Source of the DNA: an uncultured Robinsoniella sp.
Lineage (GTDB): Bacteria; Bacillota; Clostridia; Lachnospirales; Lachnospiraceae
Assembly: GCA_900539655.1 (NCBI GenBank)
Contig: UQCR01000025.1
Location: 1-62,060 of the forward strand
Length of the DNA stretch: 62,060 nucleotides
Direction of reading: 5' to 3'
Below the pieces are notes generated by a model. It saw only the letters and a list, made by a program, of their open reading frames with translations, was not told the origin of the DNA and ran no database searches. Both the position numbers and the translations under genes were made by a program. Of this stretch, positions 9,257 to 18,077 are shown piece after piece (position 1 is the stretch's first letter; every line of letters begins with the position of its first letter).

Positions 9257-9890
9257 GTAAGAACCAAAAAAAATATAATAATATTCTTAAAAAAGCACAG
9301 CTAATAAGCAAGTTCTATTGCTGATTAGTTCTATTTTTTTAATGGTACACCGCACCATAAACTGGTGCGGCTGAATATTATCTCACCCCTTGTACCATGG
9401 GAACATGTAGATTAGGTATAACCACAACCTTCCTGACACTTTACAGCACCCTTACTCACTGTTCATGCCTCCAGCGCTACCTGGACCGTGATTCTATTAT
9501 TACGGAGGTATCATTATCATTCTGGGTTTTAGACCGCTGGTTATATGGTCCAAGAAAAAGTGCCGCTCATACCTTTACTTCTTCTATTACGATTCCTGAC
9601 ATTTACCTTGTAGTTATATTCAAGGCAGGTATATCGTGGCGCAGCTCATTGCTCTTCTTCATGCTTTTAAGCATGTCCCAAATGTTTAGTATCTCAAAAG
9701 ATGAATTCCAACATGTCATTTATGTCATAATAAAGTTAGAATGCATCTACCATGCTGATATTCTATTGTCAAGGTACAAACCTGAATTATCCAATTCAGT
9801 AACCACATCAGTTATACATAACTAAATCATTTGATGTGTATGAACCTATTCTACGATGATTTTCTCTTTTTATCCATTGACTGACAGTCC
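9257..9890. other. Gene-free junction region with one hairpin
   Basis: About 630 bases lie between the broken RbsA gene and an ABC-exporter scrap. Neither strand gives a protein I recognise. The only clear structure is an 8-bp perfect inverted repeat CCGCACCA-TAAAC-TGGTGCGG at 9350-9370, next to a run of seven T. This could be an insertion-sequence end, a decayed att region or a protein site. It marks the left boundary of the acquired region. Confidence 0.5.
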
Positions 9891-10215
9891 ATTGACCCCG
9901 AAAAATTGATGAAGAAAATTTCTGTGGTATTTCAGGAGGTTTATTTATTTCAGGATACGATTGCAAACAATATACGCTATGGAAAAAAATGCCACTCATG
10001 AAGAAATTGAACAGGCAGCAAAATTGGCAAACTGCTATAATTTCATTATGGAGCAGCCCCAAGGCTTTCATACTATGATTGGTGAGGGTGGTTCTACTTT
10101 ATCCGGTGGTGAAAAGCACCGTATTTCTATTGGAAGAGCCATGCTGAAAAATACGGCTGTTGTATTGCTTGACGAAAAACTTTTATACACGATTAAAATG
10201 ATAGTCATAAACTAA
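9891..10215 (+). pseudogene. Fragment of an ABC exporter-fold ATPase with a homopolymer frameshift
   Basis: Two adjoining frames rebuild one nucleotide-binding-domain segment: IDPEKLMKKISVVFQEVYLFQDTI up to about 9982, then, after a run of seven A at 9983-9989, NATHEEIEQAAKLANCYNF through LSGGEKHRISIGRAML to VVLLDE. One A lost from an original run of eight explains the shift. Homology ends right after Walker B (about 10176), followed by an unrelated tail to the stop at 10215. The segment resembles the intact ATPase at 40085-41809 (VFQKVYLFHDTIENNI...LSGGEKQRISIARAIL), so it is a remnant of another transporter of the same type. It is truncated at both ends. Confidence 0.85.
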
Positions 10216-10221
10216 AATATA

Positions 10222-10261
10222 AATATCCCTGATTAACCTTGTAGTGTCAATCAGGGATATT
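10222..10261. terminator. Perfect 13-bp inverted repeat, likely terminator
   Basis: AATATCCCTGATT at 10222-10234 pairs perfectly with AATCAGGGATATT at 10249-10261 across a 14-base loop. On the minus strand the stem is followed by TATATTTTAG, which suits termination of the operon that ends with the Xre gene at 10585. There is no strong U-run, so it may instead be an element end. The ~320 bases between this and the Xre gene hold no gene I can support. Confidence 0.5.
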
Positions 10262-10584
10262 CCTGCATACTTCTCTTATTTTACAATTTCATTTTGATTA
10301 GTGGTTAGCAGCCCCTCCATGGTTTGTATTACGTAAATATTTTCACGTTTCATGTGACTTTTTCTATGTTTTACTAGTTCATGGTAATGATATGTTGATA
10401 CGGAAATAAAATTACAAAACCAGTCCACACTGTCCCAGCATAGAGCCAGCATCGAATCTAGTTTATATTTTAACATATGAAAGCGTACGGAGACCGTTTT
10501 TCTTCTTTTATGCATGAATAAGGAGAGCTGCGGTTCCATAACTGATTTCTCAACTATTTTGCAACAGCCCCATCAACTTGTAAT

Positions 10585-11004
10585 TTAAACAGTTCTTCTG
10601 GCTTCATATGCTGGATAATTATGATGTGTATTTCTCTTATGATTCCCAGCACTACTCTTTTCGTGGTTTCTTATGATATCCATATTGTTTTTTATTGTTT
10701 CTACAGTATTCAATAAAAATTCCACCTCCACTTCCGAGCATTCTTTTAATATTGATAATAGACGCAACACTAAATCGGAATGTATTTCGCTCTTTTCTGT
10801 TTCCGTTATCATAATGGGGACTGCATTTAACGCGTACAAAATTTTGCTATATGTTTTCATACCAATCATTCTGGAACCACTCTCCACTTTGCTTAAGTGG
10901 CTTAACGAAATTTCAGCTGACTCAGCTAATTCTTCCTGTGTCATATCTCTTTCCTCGCGCAGCCTTTTAATTTCTTCTGCTATGGAATAAACCTGGTGTA
11001 TCAT
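10585..11004 (-). CDS. Xre-family transcriptional regulator
   Basis: A 139-residue protein with an N-terminal HTH_3 domain: RLREERDMTQEELAESAEISLSHLSKVESGSR covers helices 1-4, the recognition helix being ISLSHLSKVE. The C-terminal half (LVLRLLSILKECSEVEVEFLLNTVETIKNNM) is helical. It is closely similar to the protein at 49048-49419, sharing HLSKVESGSR-x-IGMKTY and LKEC...EFLLNTVE-type segments. It is the last gene of the operon starting at 16438, 19 bases after the DtxR-like gene. Likely a DNA-binding regulator of the mobile region; target unknown. Confidence 0.82.
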   Translation of the reverse strand: MIHQVYSIAEEIKRLREERDMTQEELAESAEISLSHLSKVESGSRMIGMKTYSKILYALNAVPIMITETEKSEIHSDLVLRLLSILKECSEVEVEFLLNTVETIKNNMDIIRNHEKSSAGNHKRNTHHNYPAYEARRTV

Positions 11005-11023
11005 ACGTTCTGTTCACCTCTAA

Positions 11024-11410
11024 TCAATGTGTGTTTTCATCTTCCTCTTTTCTTAACAGATGTCTTTTTAGTTTCTGGAATGTCTCATCACTGATTGCAT
11101 GTTCCAGCCGGCAAGCCTCTTCTTCCGCAATGGCAGGGTCGATTCCGGCATCAATAAGCTGATTCGTAAAGAATTGGTGACGCTCAAATATTGTTTCAGC
11201 TATTTCACGGCCCGCAACGGTTAAATGAAGATAGCCGTCAGTGTCCGTTGTCAAATAACCGCCATTACGTAGAACCGTCACTGCATGGCTGATGCTGGGT
11301 TTGGCATACCCCATGTGCCGGGCGAGATCAACCGAACGTACCATACCTTTTTGCTTTTGCAGAATTAACACCGCTTCCAGATAATTCTCTCCTGATTCAT
11401 GAAGTTTCAG
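11024..11410 (-). CDS. DtxR-family metal-dependent repressor (candidate regulator of the metallophore locus)
   Basis: A ~128-residue protein with a winged helix (SVDLARHMGYAKPSISHAVTVLRNGGYL) and a dimerisation/metal domain, but no SH3-like third domain. The segment EEACRLEHAISDE closely matches the Cys-x2-Glu-His primary metal site of DtxR, and ERHQFF supplies a His. Homology begins at KLHESGENYLEAV, upstream of any ATG/GTG/TTG in frame; the best start is the CTG at 11410, ten bases after AGGAGG, since the nearby ATG closes at once in another frame. It follows the MATE gene by 48 bases. By analogy with EqbA of equibactin (from memory) it probably represses the locus when metal is plentiful. 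Confidence 0.82.
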   Translation of the reverse strand: MKLHESGENYLEAVLILQKQKGMVRSVDLARHMGYAKPSISHAVTVLRNGGYLTTDTDGYLHLTVAGREIAETIFERHQFFTNQLIDAGIDPAIAEEEACRLEHAISDETFQKLKRHLLRKEEDENTH

Positions 11411-11458
11411 CGCTGCATCACCTCCTGTGTTTCGATACTGTTTAGAAAAACAGATTTC

Positions 11459-12832
11459 TTACTTCCCTGAAGCTTTTAACGCATCCATTCTTCTAAACTC
11501 ATTTATCATCATACCAACCGCAACAATAAATACTATCACATCCGTAATAAACGGAGCAGCAAATACGCCATGTACACCAAATCCGGCAATATAAGGCATG
11601 ATGATGGCTGCTGGTATGTAAATGGCTATCTGGCGTAAAATAACCAGAACACTCGCTTTTGTAGCTCTTCCGAGAGACTGCATCAGGGTCAGAACCACAA
11701 TCCAGACTCCTAATAAAATATATGACAGGAAGAACAGACGGAAATCCCCTACTCCCAGTTCCACTACGGACGGCGTTGTAATAAACATAGAGAGAATTGT
11801 ATTCGGTACTAACATAATCGGCAAATAGAAAATAAGCGCTAATAAAGTTGCTGTGATTGCAAACACTTTCGTGATGTGCTTTACCCGGTCGTATTGTTTT
11901 GCACCATAATTGGTTCCGACCGCCGGCTGATATCCCTGGGAAAGCCCCCATAAAGGAATAAATGCAAAAGACACTACCCGGTATGTTGCGCCGAGTATAA
12001 TCTGCCATGTATCTCCTCCATGCTGCGCCGCAAGATTATAAAGTGCGGTTTGCTGGACCAGCATCATCACCTGCATCAGCATCGCAGAAAAACCTACTCC
12101 GATGATTTCCGAGAAAAGCGTTCTTTCAATGCGAATTGCATTGATTCTCACAGTCTTACTCCTTCGCTTAAAATACCAAAGAGAAGCCATTGCATACGCA
12201 ACCTGCGAAGCCACTGTTGCATATGCAACTCCATCAATTCCCATGCCATAAGGTTTTAGAAGTAAAATGAAAATCGGGTCAAGTATAATATTCATGATAG
12301 CGGAACCGGCGCTAAAGAGCATTGCCTGTTTCAACAATCCCTCACCACGCATAATCATATTTGAGGACTGTGCAAAATTGACAAACAGACTGCCTGCAAA
12401 GATGATGCGTAAATACCGGAGTGCCAGCTCCAGAATTTCTCCGCTTGCACCAGAAAGCATTAAAATCTGTTTCGTAAAAATCATGCCTATCGCCATGATG
12501 ATAAGAGAAAAAATCAAATTCATGGCGATCAGATTTCCCATTATCTTGTCAATTGTAGACTGATCCCTTTTTCCAATCGCCCTGGATAGGATTGAAGCGG
12601 AGCCGATACCGATGAGCGTGGAAATCCCACTATTGGCAAGCGTAAATGGATAGGACACAGAAACCGCTGCCATAGCGTTATCTCCTACCATTTGTCCGAC
12701 ATAAACTCCATCCATAAAATTGTAAAGCCCAACAACCACCATGCCGATAATCGCAGGTACGCTAAGTTTTAATACTAAACTTTGCGGGCTGTCATGAAGC
12801 AACATAGACCGAGTATCATTTTTATTTAACAT
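11459..12832 (-). CDS. MATE-family multidrug/metabolite efflux transporter
   Basis: The 457-residue protein has about twelve membrane helices in two related halves. Family traits visible are VVVGLYNFMDGVYVGQMVG in helix 1 and GLSQGYQPAVGTNYGAKQYDRV at the start of the second half. MATE proteins export compounds by Na+ or H+ antiport. It lies between the YbtPQ-like ABC pair and the DtxR-like gene, 47 and 48 bases apart, so it is probably co-transcribed and could export the metallophore. A drug-efflux role is equally possible. Confidence 0.88.
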   Translation of the reverse strand: MLNKNDTRSMLLHDSPQSLVLKLSVPAIIGMVVVGLYNFMDGVYVGQMVGDNAMAAVSVSYPFTLANSGISTLIGIGSASILSRAIGKRDQSTIDKIMGNLIAMNLIFSLIIMAIGMIFTKQILMLSGASGEILELALRYLRIIFAGSLFVNFAQSSNMIMRGEGLLKQAMLFSAGSAIMNIILDPIFILLLKPYGMGIDGVAYATVASQVAYAMASLWYFKRRSKTVRINAIRIERTLFSEIIGVGFSAMLMQVMMLVQQTALYNLAAQHGGDTWQIILGATYRVVSFAFIPLWGLSQGYQPAVGTNYGAKQYDRVKHITKVFAITATLLALIFYLPIMLVPNTILSMFITTPSVVELGVGDFRLFFLSYILLGVWIVVLTLMQSLGRATKASVLVILRQIAIYIPAAIIMPYIAGFGVHGVFAAPFITDVIVFIVAVGMMINEFRRMDALKASGK

Positions 12833-12879
12833 AGAATCACTTCCTTATCTTTTTAACTGTCCATATTTTAAGTAACACC

Positions 12880-14613
12880 TTAGACTGACCAGCCAAGACT
12901 TTCCTGCTGTATGTAGAATAATTTGCTGTACAGTCCTTTTTGTTCAAGAAGCTCTTTGTGTGTCCCCTGTTCCATCAGTTCCCCCTCGTTCAATACCAGG
13001 ATTTGGTCGGCATCTACTACTGTCCGCAGACGATGGGCAATCATTATAACTGTTTTCCCTTCTACAAGTCTGGCAATGGCCTGTTGAATCAATACCTCGT
13101 TCTCCGGGTCAAGGGAAGCGGTTGCCTCGTCCAGCAGAATAATGGGAGCATTTTTTAATAGTGCGCGGGCAATGGAAATACGCTGCCTCTCTCCGCCTGA
13201 CAAGGTACTGCCATTTTCACCAAGGATCGTGTCATACCCCTCCGGCAGCCGTCTGATAAACTCATCACAATGAGCTGCTTTTGCAGCCGATACAACCTGC
13301 TCATCACTGGCATTCATATTTCCAATTCTAATATTATTAAATACCGTGTCATTAAATAAGGTCACATCCTGAAAAACAAATGACATGCTACGCATTAAAT
13401 ATTCTGGTTCAATTTGTTTCAGGTCCTTACCGCCGATTGTCACAGTACCTTTATCTACATCCCAAAAGCGGGCAATGAGTTTTGCCAGGGTACTCTTTCC
13501 GCTTCCGGACGGTCCAACTAGGGCAGTAATGCTACCTGTATTTATTTTTGCCGAAACATTTTTTACTACATCTTCTTTTCCATAGGCAAATGTAACCTGA
13601 TTTAACTCGATATCATAATCCTTAATGTCCTGTTCTTCTCCCTCCATTGCCGGTGTTGTCAGCAGTATACGCATCCGCTTTGTAACCGTTCCCAGATGGA
13701 ACAAACTGGTAAGCTGTGATAGGATAGATAATATCGGTCCATAAATTTGTGTAGAAAACATCAATAAAACCAGGAGGGGGTATAATTCAATCTGTCCACC
13801 TGTAATCAGGACTGTACCGATAAATATAGTGATTCCCAGGCTTGCCTGTAAAATCAGGCTCGCACATTGCACAAGAATACCTGAAGCCAATTCCACTTTA
13901 ATTGCCGTCTTTTTCATTGCCAGGAGAGCCTTATTCAGTGTCTGAAAACGTTCTCCGCTCAAGCCACAGGATTTGATAATCTTGATTCCCTCCAAATACT
14001 CCTGAATCTGACTGGACGCCGCCAGTTTCACCCCCACCTGCTGGTCAAACAGGTGTAATTGCAGTTTACGGCCGCACCATATTATAAAGAAGCAGACAGG
14101 CATGGTACAAAATATTGCTAATGCCATGCGCCAGTCAAAAAAGGCCAGACATACGCATGTAAGTGTAACCGATATAATATTTGCTATGAGCGGAGGAATC
14201 GTACTGCTAAGCATGGATTCCATGCTGGCACAATCAGCCATCATATTTGTAGTTATATCTGACAAGTCTTTTGTGTTAAAAAAGCTCATAGGAAGCCTTC
14301 TTAAATGTTCAGCAATCCGTAACCGCGTGTTGCTTGCTTCCTTATATGACGCAAGGTAAGTTTTTTTATAATCATTCTTGGCAGCGATAAAGACCAGGAT
14401 TGTAGCAAGCACTCCGATCACCAATAGTACCCACATAGTTGACCAGGATATCTCCTGCCCCATAAAGGGCTTTAAAAGCTGGCCGAACAACAGAATTGGA
14501 ATCGCAGATGAAAGCATAATGGACAGGTTTGTCAATGTGCAGGCAAAAATCGCTTTTTTAAGGTCTGAATATCCTTTATCAGATAATAACAGTCGTTCTT
14601 GTAAAAATTTCAT
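12880..14613 (-). CDS. Exporter-fold ABC protein, YbtQ/IrtB-like subunit
   Basis: A 577-residue half transporter. Six membrane helices fill residues ~20-310. The nucleotide-binding domain has Walker A GPSGSGKST, Q-loop FVFQDVTLF, signature LSGGERQRISIARALL, Walker B IILLDEATASLD and IAHRL. It pairs with the protein encoded 4 bases upstream (14618-16438), as in YbtPQ and IrtAB, which have an exporter fold but import metal-siderophore complexes. Context (NRPS, ECF, DtxR genes) favours metallophore import, but direction is not readable from sequence. Confidence 0.87.
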   Translation of the reverse strand: MKFLQERLLLSDKGYSDLKKAIFACTLTNLSIMLSSAIPILLFGQLLKPFMGQEISWSTMWVLLVIGVLATILVFIAAKNDYKKTYLASYKEASNTRLRIAEHLRRLPMSFFNTKDLSDITTNMMADCASMESMLSSTIPPLIANIISVTLTCVCLAFFDWRMALAIFCTMPVCFFIIWCGRKLQLHLFDQQVGVKLAASSQIQEYLEGIKIIKSCGLSGERFQTLNKALLAMKKTAIKVELASGILVQCASLILQASLGITIFIGTVLITGGQIELYPLLVLLMFSTQIYGPILSILSQLTSLFHLGTVTKRMRILLTTPAMEGEEQDIKDYDIELNQVTFAYGKEDVVKNVSAKINTGSITALVGPSGSGKSTLAKLIARFWDVDKGTVTIGGKDLKQIEPEYLMRSMSFVFQDVTLFNDTVFNNIRIGNMNASDEQVVSAAKAAHCDEFIRRLPEGYDTILGENGSTLSGGERQRISIARALLKNAPIILLDEATASLDPENEVLIQQAIARLVEGKTVIMIAHRLRTVVDADQILVLNEGELMEQGTHKELLEQKGLYSKLFYIQQESLGWSV

Positions 14614-14617
14614 TTCG

Positions 14618-16438
14618 TTACACCGCCTTCCCTGTATGGATTTTCCAATTGACTGATTCTACATAACTGTTCCACATCTGCGTGTATTTTTCGCCATTTG
14701 CTATTAATCCATCATGGATTCCCTGTTCAATGAGATGTCCCTGCTCTATAACAAGAATCTGGTCGGCGTTACGAATCGTGGAAAGTCGGTGGGCAATCAT
14801 AACCACTGTTTTGTCTTTAATCAATTTCTCAAAAGCTTTCTGTATTAAATATTCATTTTCCGGATCGCTAAATGCAGTTGCCTCATCCAGTACTATGATG
14901 GGGGAATCCTTAATTATGGCCCTGGCAATGGCAATCCTCTGCCGTTCCCCGCCAGACAAGCGGATTCCTGAAGAACCAATTACCGTATGATACCCATTCG
15001 GCAATTTTTCGATGAATTCGTGACACTGGGCCGCCTTTGCAGCCTCTATAACCTGCTCTTCTGTTGCATCAGGATTTCCCATCCGAATATTATCCAAAAC
15101 ACTTTGTTTAAAAAGAAATGTGTCCTGAAATACAAAACCAACCTGCTTCATCAGTTCCGCAAGGGGAATTTCACGGATATCTACTCCTCCAATTTGAATA
15201 TTTCCCTCTGTCACGTCCCAAAAACGGGAAATCAAATTAGCAATGGTGCTCTTTCCTCCTCCTGACGGGCCAACGATTGCTGTCACCTCTCCCTGTCTGG
15301 CATGAAACGATACGTTATCCAGCGCCTTAACAACCACATCTGCTTCAGCTTCATAAGAAAAACTCACATGATCAAAGACAATATCCTTCCCCTGCTCCTT
15401 GACGCCGCCTCTGTAATCCGGCAAAACAGGTATATGTAAAATTTCTTCCATACGCTCCACATTGCCGTCAATCTGGGTAAATGACTCCGAAATGAACATG
15501 ATCTTATTTAAGATGCCAGATATGGCCGGCACTAAAATCAAATAAAAGATAAAGGTTAGGGAGTAGTTTCTGTAATCTGTCACATTTCTTCCAATCAATA
15601 TACCTACAGGAATCAGCAACAAATAGATGCTGTGGATAATCGCTGTAAACGCCGGCATGCAATTCCTCCACCCCATGGCATATTCCAATATGAAGGAGGT
15701 GTAATCAGTTATGGATCTGCTTAATCTTTTAAATGAATCTGCCGTCTGATTAAAGGCTTTGATTTCAGGCATCCCTCGCACATATTCCACAGATGCATTA
15801 TTCATATCTTCCTGGGCAGACTGAAAACGGTGCATCTTCTCTTTGGCCGCCCCATTGAATCCTGAAAATTGAATGGCAAAGGCCAGCACAATTCCAAGAA
15901 GAGAGACAACACCATAACGCCAGTCAACAGCCAAAAGAATTATGACTAAAATAAGCGGAGCCACAAGAGATGCAACAAAATCCGGGAATTGATGGGCGAT
16001 AAATTTTTCGATACTTTCTATATTCTCGTCCATAATTTTCCTCATACGGCCGCTTCCAATGGTCAGGTGATATCCTAACGGGATTGCAGTGATATGATCC
16101 GCAAAGTTTAATTTCAGTTCATACAATGTTCCAAAGGCTGCCAGATGGGAACACATCAGAGCACAGAAATAAAGTACCACATTTCCAGCAATGCCGGCCA
16201 GGGCAAACCAGCCGCACATCAAAATGGCAGGCATATCTGCTGCAGGCATATCCGGAAACACCAAAATCAGTTCCCTGATAACAAAATAGATTGACAGATA
16301 AGGTATAAACGAACATACTGCCGCCAATGCAGACAGAATTCCTGAAATAATCACTAACCCTTTGTGTTCTGATGCCAGCTCCAGGCAACGTGCCATTCCT
16401 GTTTTCCTTTTTTCCTCCTTGTTCTTTTCCTGTTTCAT
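14618..16438 (-). CDS. Exporter-fold ABC protein, YbtP/IrtA-like subunit
   Basis: A 606-residue half transporter with a charged N-terminus (MKQEKNKEEKRKTG), six membrane helices and an ATPase domain with Walker A GPSGGGKST, signature LSGGERQRIAIARAII and Walker B IVLDEATAFSDPENE. The AFSDPENE D-loop variant also occurs, as AYADPENE, in the pair at 38330. GGAGGAG lies 7 bases before the ATG. It is first in the operon 16438 to 10585 and is preceded by a promoter with a GTTAG-N6-CTAAC operator, so it is very probably metal-regulated. Confidence 0.87.
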   Translation of the reverse strand: MKQEKNKEEKRKTGMARCLELASEHKGLVIISGILSALAAVCSFIPYLSIYFVIRELILVFPDMPAADMPAILMCGWFALAGIAGNVVLYFCALMCSHLAAFGTLYELKLNFADHITAIPLGYHLTIGSGRMRKIMDENIESIEKFIAHQFPDFVASLVAPLILVIILLAVDWRYGVVSLLGIVLAFAIQFSGFNGAAKEKMHRFQSAQEDMNNASVEYVRGMPEIKAFNQTADSFKRLSRSITDYTSFILEYAMGWRNCMPAFTAIIHSIYLLLIPVGILIGRNVTDYRNYSLTFIFYLILVPAISGILNKIMFISESFTQIDGNVERMEEILHIPVLPDYRGGVKEQGKDIVFDHVSFSYEAEADVVVKALDNVSFHARQGEVTAIVGPSGGGKSTIANLISRFWDVTEGNIQIGGVDIREIPLAELMKQVGFVFQDTFLFKQSVLDNIRMGNPDATEEQVIEAAKAAQCHEFIEKLPNGYHTVIGSSGIRLSGGERQRIAIARAIIKDSPIIVLDEATAFSDPENEYLIQKAFEKLIKDKTVVMIAHRLSTIRNADQILVIEQGHLIEQGIHDGLIANGEKYTQMWNSYVESVNWKIHTGKAV

Positions 16439-16466
16439 TGTTGCTCCTCCAATTCCATAATATTTG

Positions 16467-16503
16467 CACTATAGTTAGATTTTACTAACTGTAGTGTATT
16501 ATA
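16467..16503 (-). promoter_or_regulatory. Promoter with dyad operator, site 1 (GTTAG-N6-CTAAC)
   Basis: CACTATAGTTAG at 16467-16478 and CTAACTGTAGTG at 16485-16496 form a 12-bp inverted repeat with 11 matches and a 6-base spacer. On the minus strand a perfect TATAAT (16503-16498) lies immediately upstream, so a bound protein would block the start region of the operon beginning at 16438. The same dyad recurs at 34273, 34310 and 37544. No clear -35 is visible. Confidence 0.72.
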
Positions 16504-16593
16504 ACGAAAAAATCCGCGGTTCTCTACTCCATTTCAAAATAACTTCCCGAAAATAGCCCGAAATTTCAACAACTTTATCCTCTTACAGATAGC

Positions 16594-18057
16594 TCAATAC
16601 CCCATTTTCTCCAGTAGATAATCGGCAGAATTTATCACAAAATCGTCTGTCACCTTCCCCTCTTCCAACCTGATTGCTCTCTGGCAGCAAGACAGCACAC
16701 ATTCTGCATCATGGGTAATCACCAGAATTGTACGTCCTCTCCCAGCAAGTTCCTGAATAACATGGCTTACCTTTCTCATATTTACCCCGTCAAGGCCGCT
16801 GGTTGGTTCATCTAAGATAATAATGGGGGCTTCATGCATCAACGCCACCGCCAATGCGAGCCTCTGTTTTTGCCCCCCTGACAAAGTGGACGGGTGTTGT
16901 TCTCTAAACTCATACAAATCCAGTTCAGTTAATATCTGCCCAGCCTTTTCCCTTATTTCCGGTGATTCTTTACTGCCCAGTATCAGTTCGTCTATCAGAT
17001 CCTCACCAAACAACTGGCTGTCGAGATCCTGGGGAATATACCAGACCGTTCCCCTCCTCTTTTTTATGTTGCTTTTATTTCCAAACAGAGTAACACGGCC
17101 GGAATCTTCTTTTAATAATCCGGAGAGCATTTTTCCCATTGTACTTTTCCCCATCCCATTGGAACCTATGATAGCGATAGATTCTCCTCTCCTGCAGGAA
17201 AAGCTGATATGGTCTGCAACCACTAATTTGCCAAACGTTTTACATAAATCTTTTACTTCTAAAATCACATCGCTGTTATTTTCAAATGGCATATGAGAAC
17301 AAGTCACCGTATGCAGGTCAGGGTTTCTTAAACCCAGCTTACGGATTTCTTCCGCGGCCAGCTGCCTGATTTCAGCCTGCGTAAATTCATGCATAACGCG
17401 GCCATCTTTTATATACAGAAACCTGTCTGCAATTGGCATCAAGTAATAAAGTCTATGTTCCGCAATCAGAATTGTTTTTCCCTTTTCCTTCAGTTTCCTT
17501 ATTGTATTACCCAATCTCTCTGTTGAATCCGTATCTAAATTTGCGGAGGGTTCATCCATAACATAAATTTCAGGCTCGATTGCTTCGGCAGAAGCAATCG
17601 CCACCTTCTGTCTCATTCCATAGGAAAGGTTCCGAATATTATAATTTAATATATTATTTATGCCCATACTATCGGCTGAAGCTTGGACATGGGCCACAAT
17701 TTCTTCGTGCGAATACCCGTAATTCTCACATCCGAACGCAATCTCCCCTGCCACCTCATTGGCAAAAAATTGGCTCCGTGGATCCTGAAACACATTGCCT
17801 ATAATCTTCCCCCTCTCCCAGGATGGATAACTGGAAAGGGGCTGTTTCTCTACATTGACGGTCCCTTTTAAATCGCCCTCATAAAAATAAGGAATCAGTC
17901 CATTAATAACTCGGGTCAGCGAACTTTTCCCACTGCCTGACGGACCGGTTATAACCACCGTTTCCCCTGCCTTAATATTTAAATTGATATCAGTAAGCTG
18001 GGGAATTTTATGCTGATATGAAAATGTCACATGCTGCATTTCTATTTCTTTTCCCAT
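16594..18057 (-). CDS. Fused double ATPase of an ECF transporter (EcfA-EcfA')
   Basis: The 487-residue protein has two ABC domains in tandem. The first has Walker A GPSGSGKSS, a weak signature LSYGMRQKVAIASAEA and VMDEPSANLD; the second has GSNGMGKST, LSGGQKQRLALAVAL and IILDEPTSGLD. This is the layout of Firmicute ECF energisers that power Trep_Strep/MptD-type S components. It lies at the end of the NRPS operon, 20 bases after the AraC gene, and probably serves the S and T components at 34241 and 33633, which lack an adjacent ATPase. Confidence 0.87.
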   Translation of the reverse strand: MGKEIEMQHVTFSYQHKIPQLTDINLNIKAGETVVITGPSGSGKSSLTRVINGLIPYFYEGDLKGTVNVEKQPLSSYPSWERGKIIGNVFQDPRSQFFANEVAGEIAFGCENYGYSHEEIVAHVQASADSMGINNILNYNIRNLSYGMRQKVAIASAEAIEPEIYVMDEPSANLDTDSTERLGNTIRKLKEKGKTILIAEHRLYYLMPIADRFLYIKDGRVMHEFTQAEIRQLAAEEIRKLGLRNPDLHTVTCSHMPFENNSDVILEVKDLCKTFGKLVVADHISFSCRRGESIAIIGSNGMGKSTMGKMLSGLLKEDSGRVTLFGNKSNIKKRRGTVWYIPQDLDSQLFGEDLIDELILGSKESPEIREKAGQILTELDLYEFREQHPSTLSGGQKQRLALAVALMHEAPIIILDEPTSGLDGVNMRKVSHVIQELAGRGRTILVITHDAECVLSCCQRAIRLEEGKVTDDFVINSADYLLEKMGY

Positions 18058-18077
18058 TTTTATTCTCCATATTCTTA

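Noticed and set aside
9397..9825. Open reading frame of 142 codons on the plus strand in the junction region
   Set aside because: No ribosome site, no recognisable motif, composition unlike neighbouring proteins, and it lies in a scar region; neither strand there gives a coherent protein.
10276..10539. 87-codon minus-strand frame between the hairpin and the Xre gene
   Set aside because: No ribosome site and no family resemblance; Met/His-rich, random-looking composition. I cannot support a gene.
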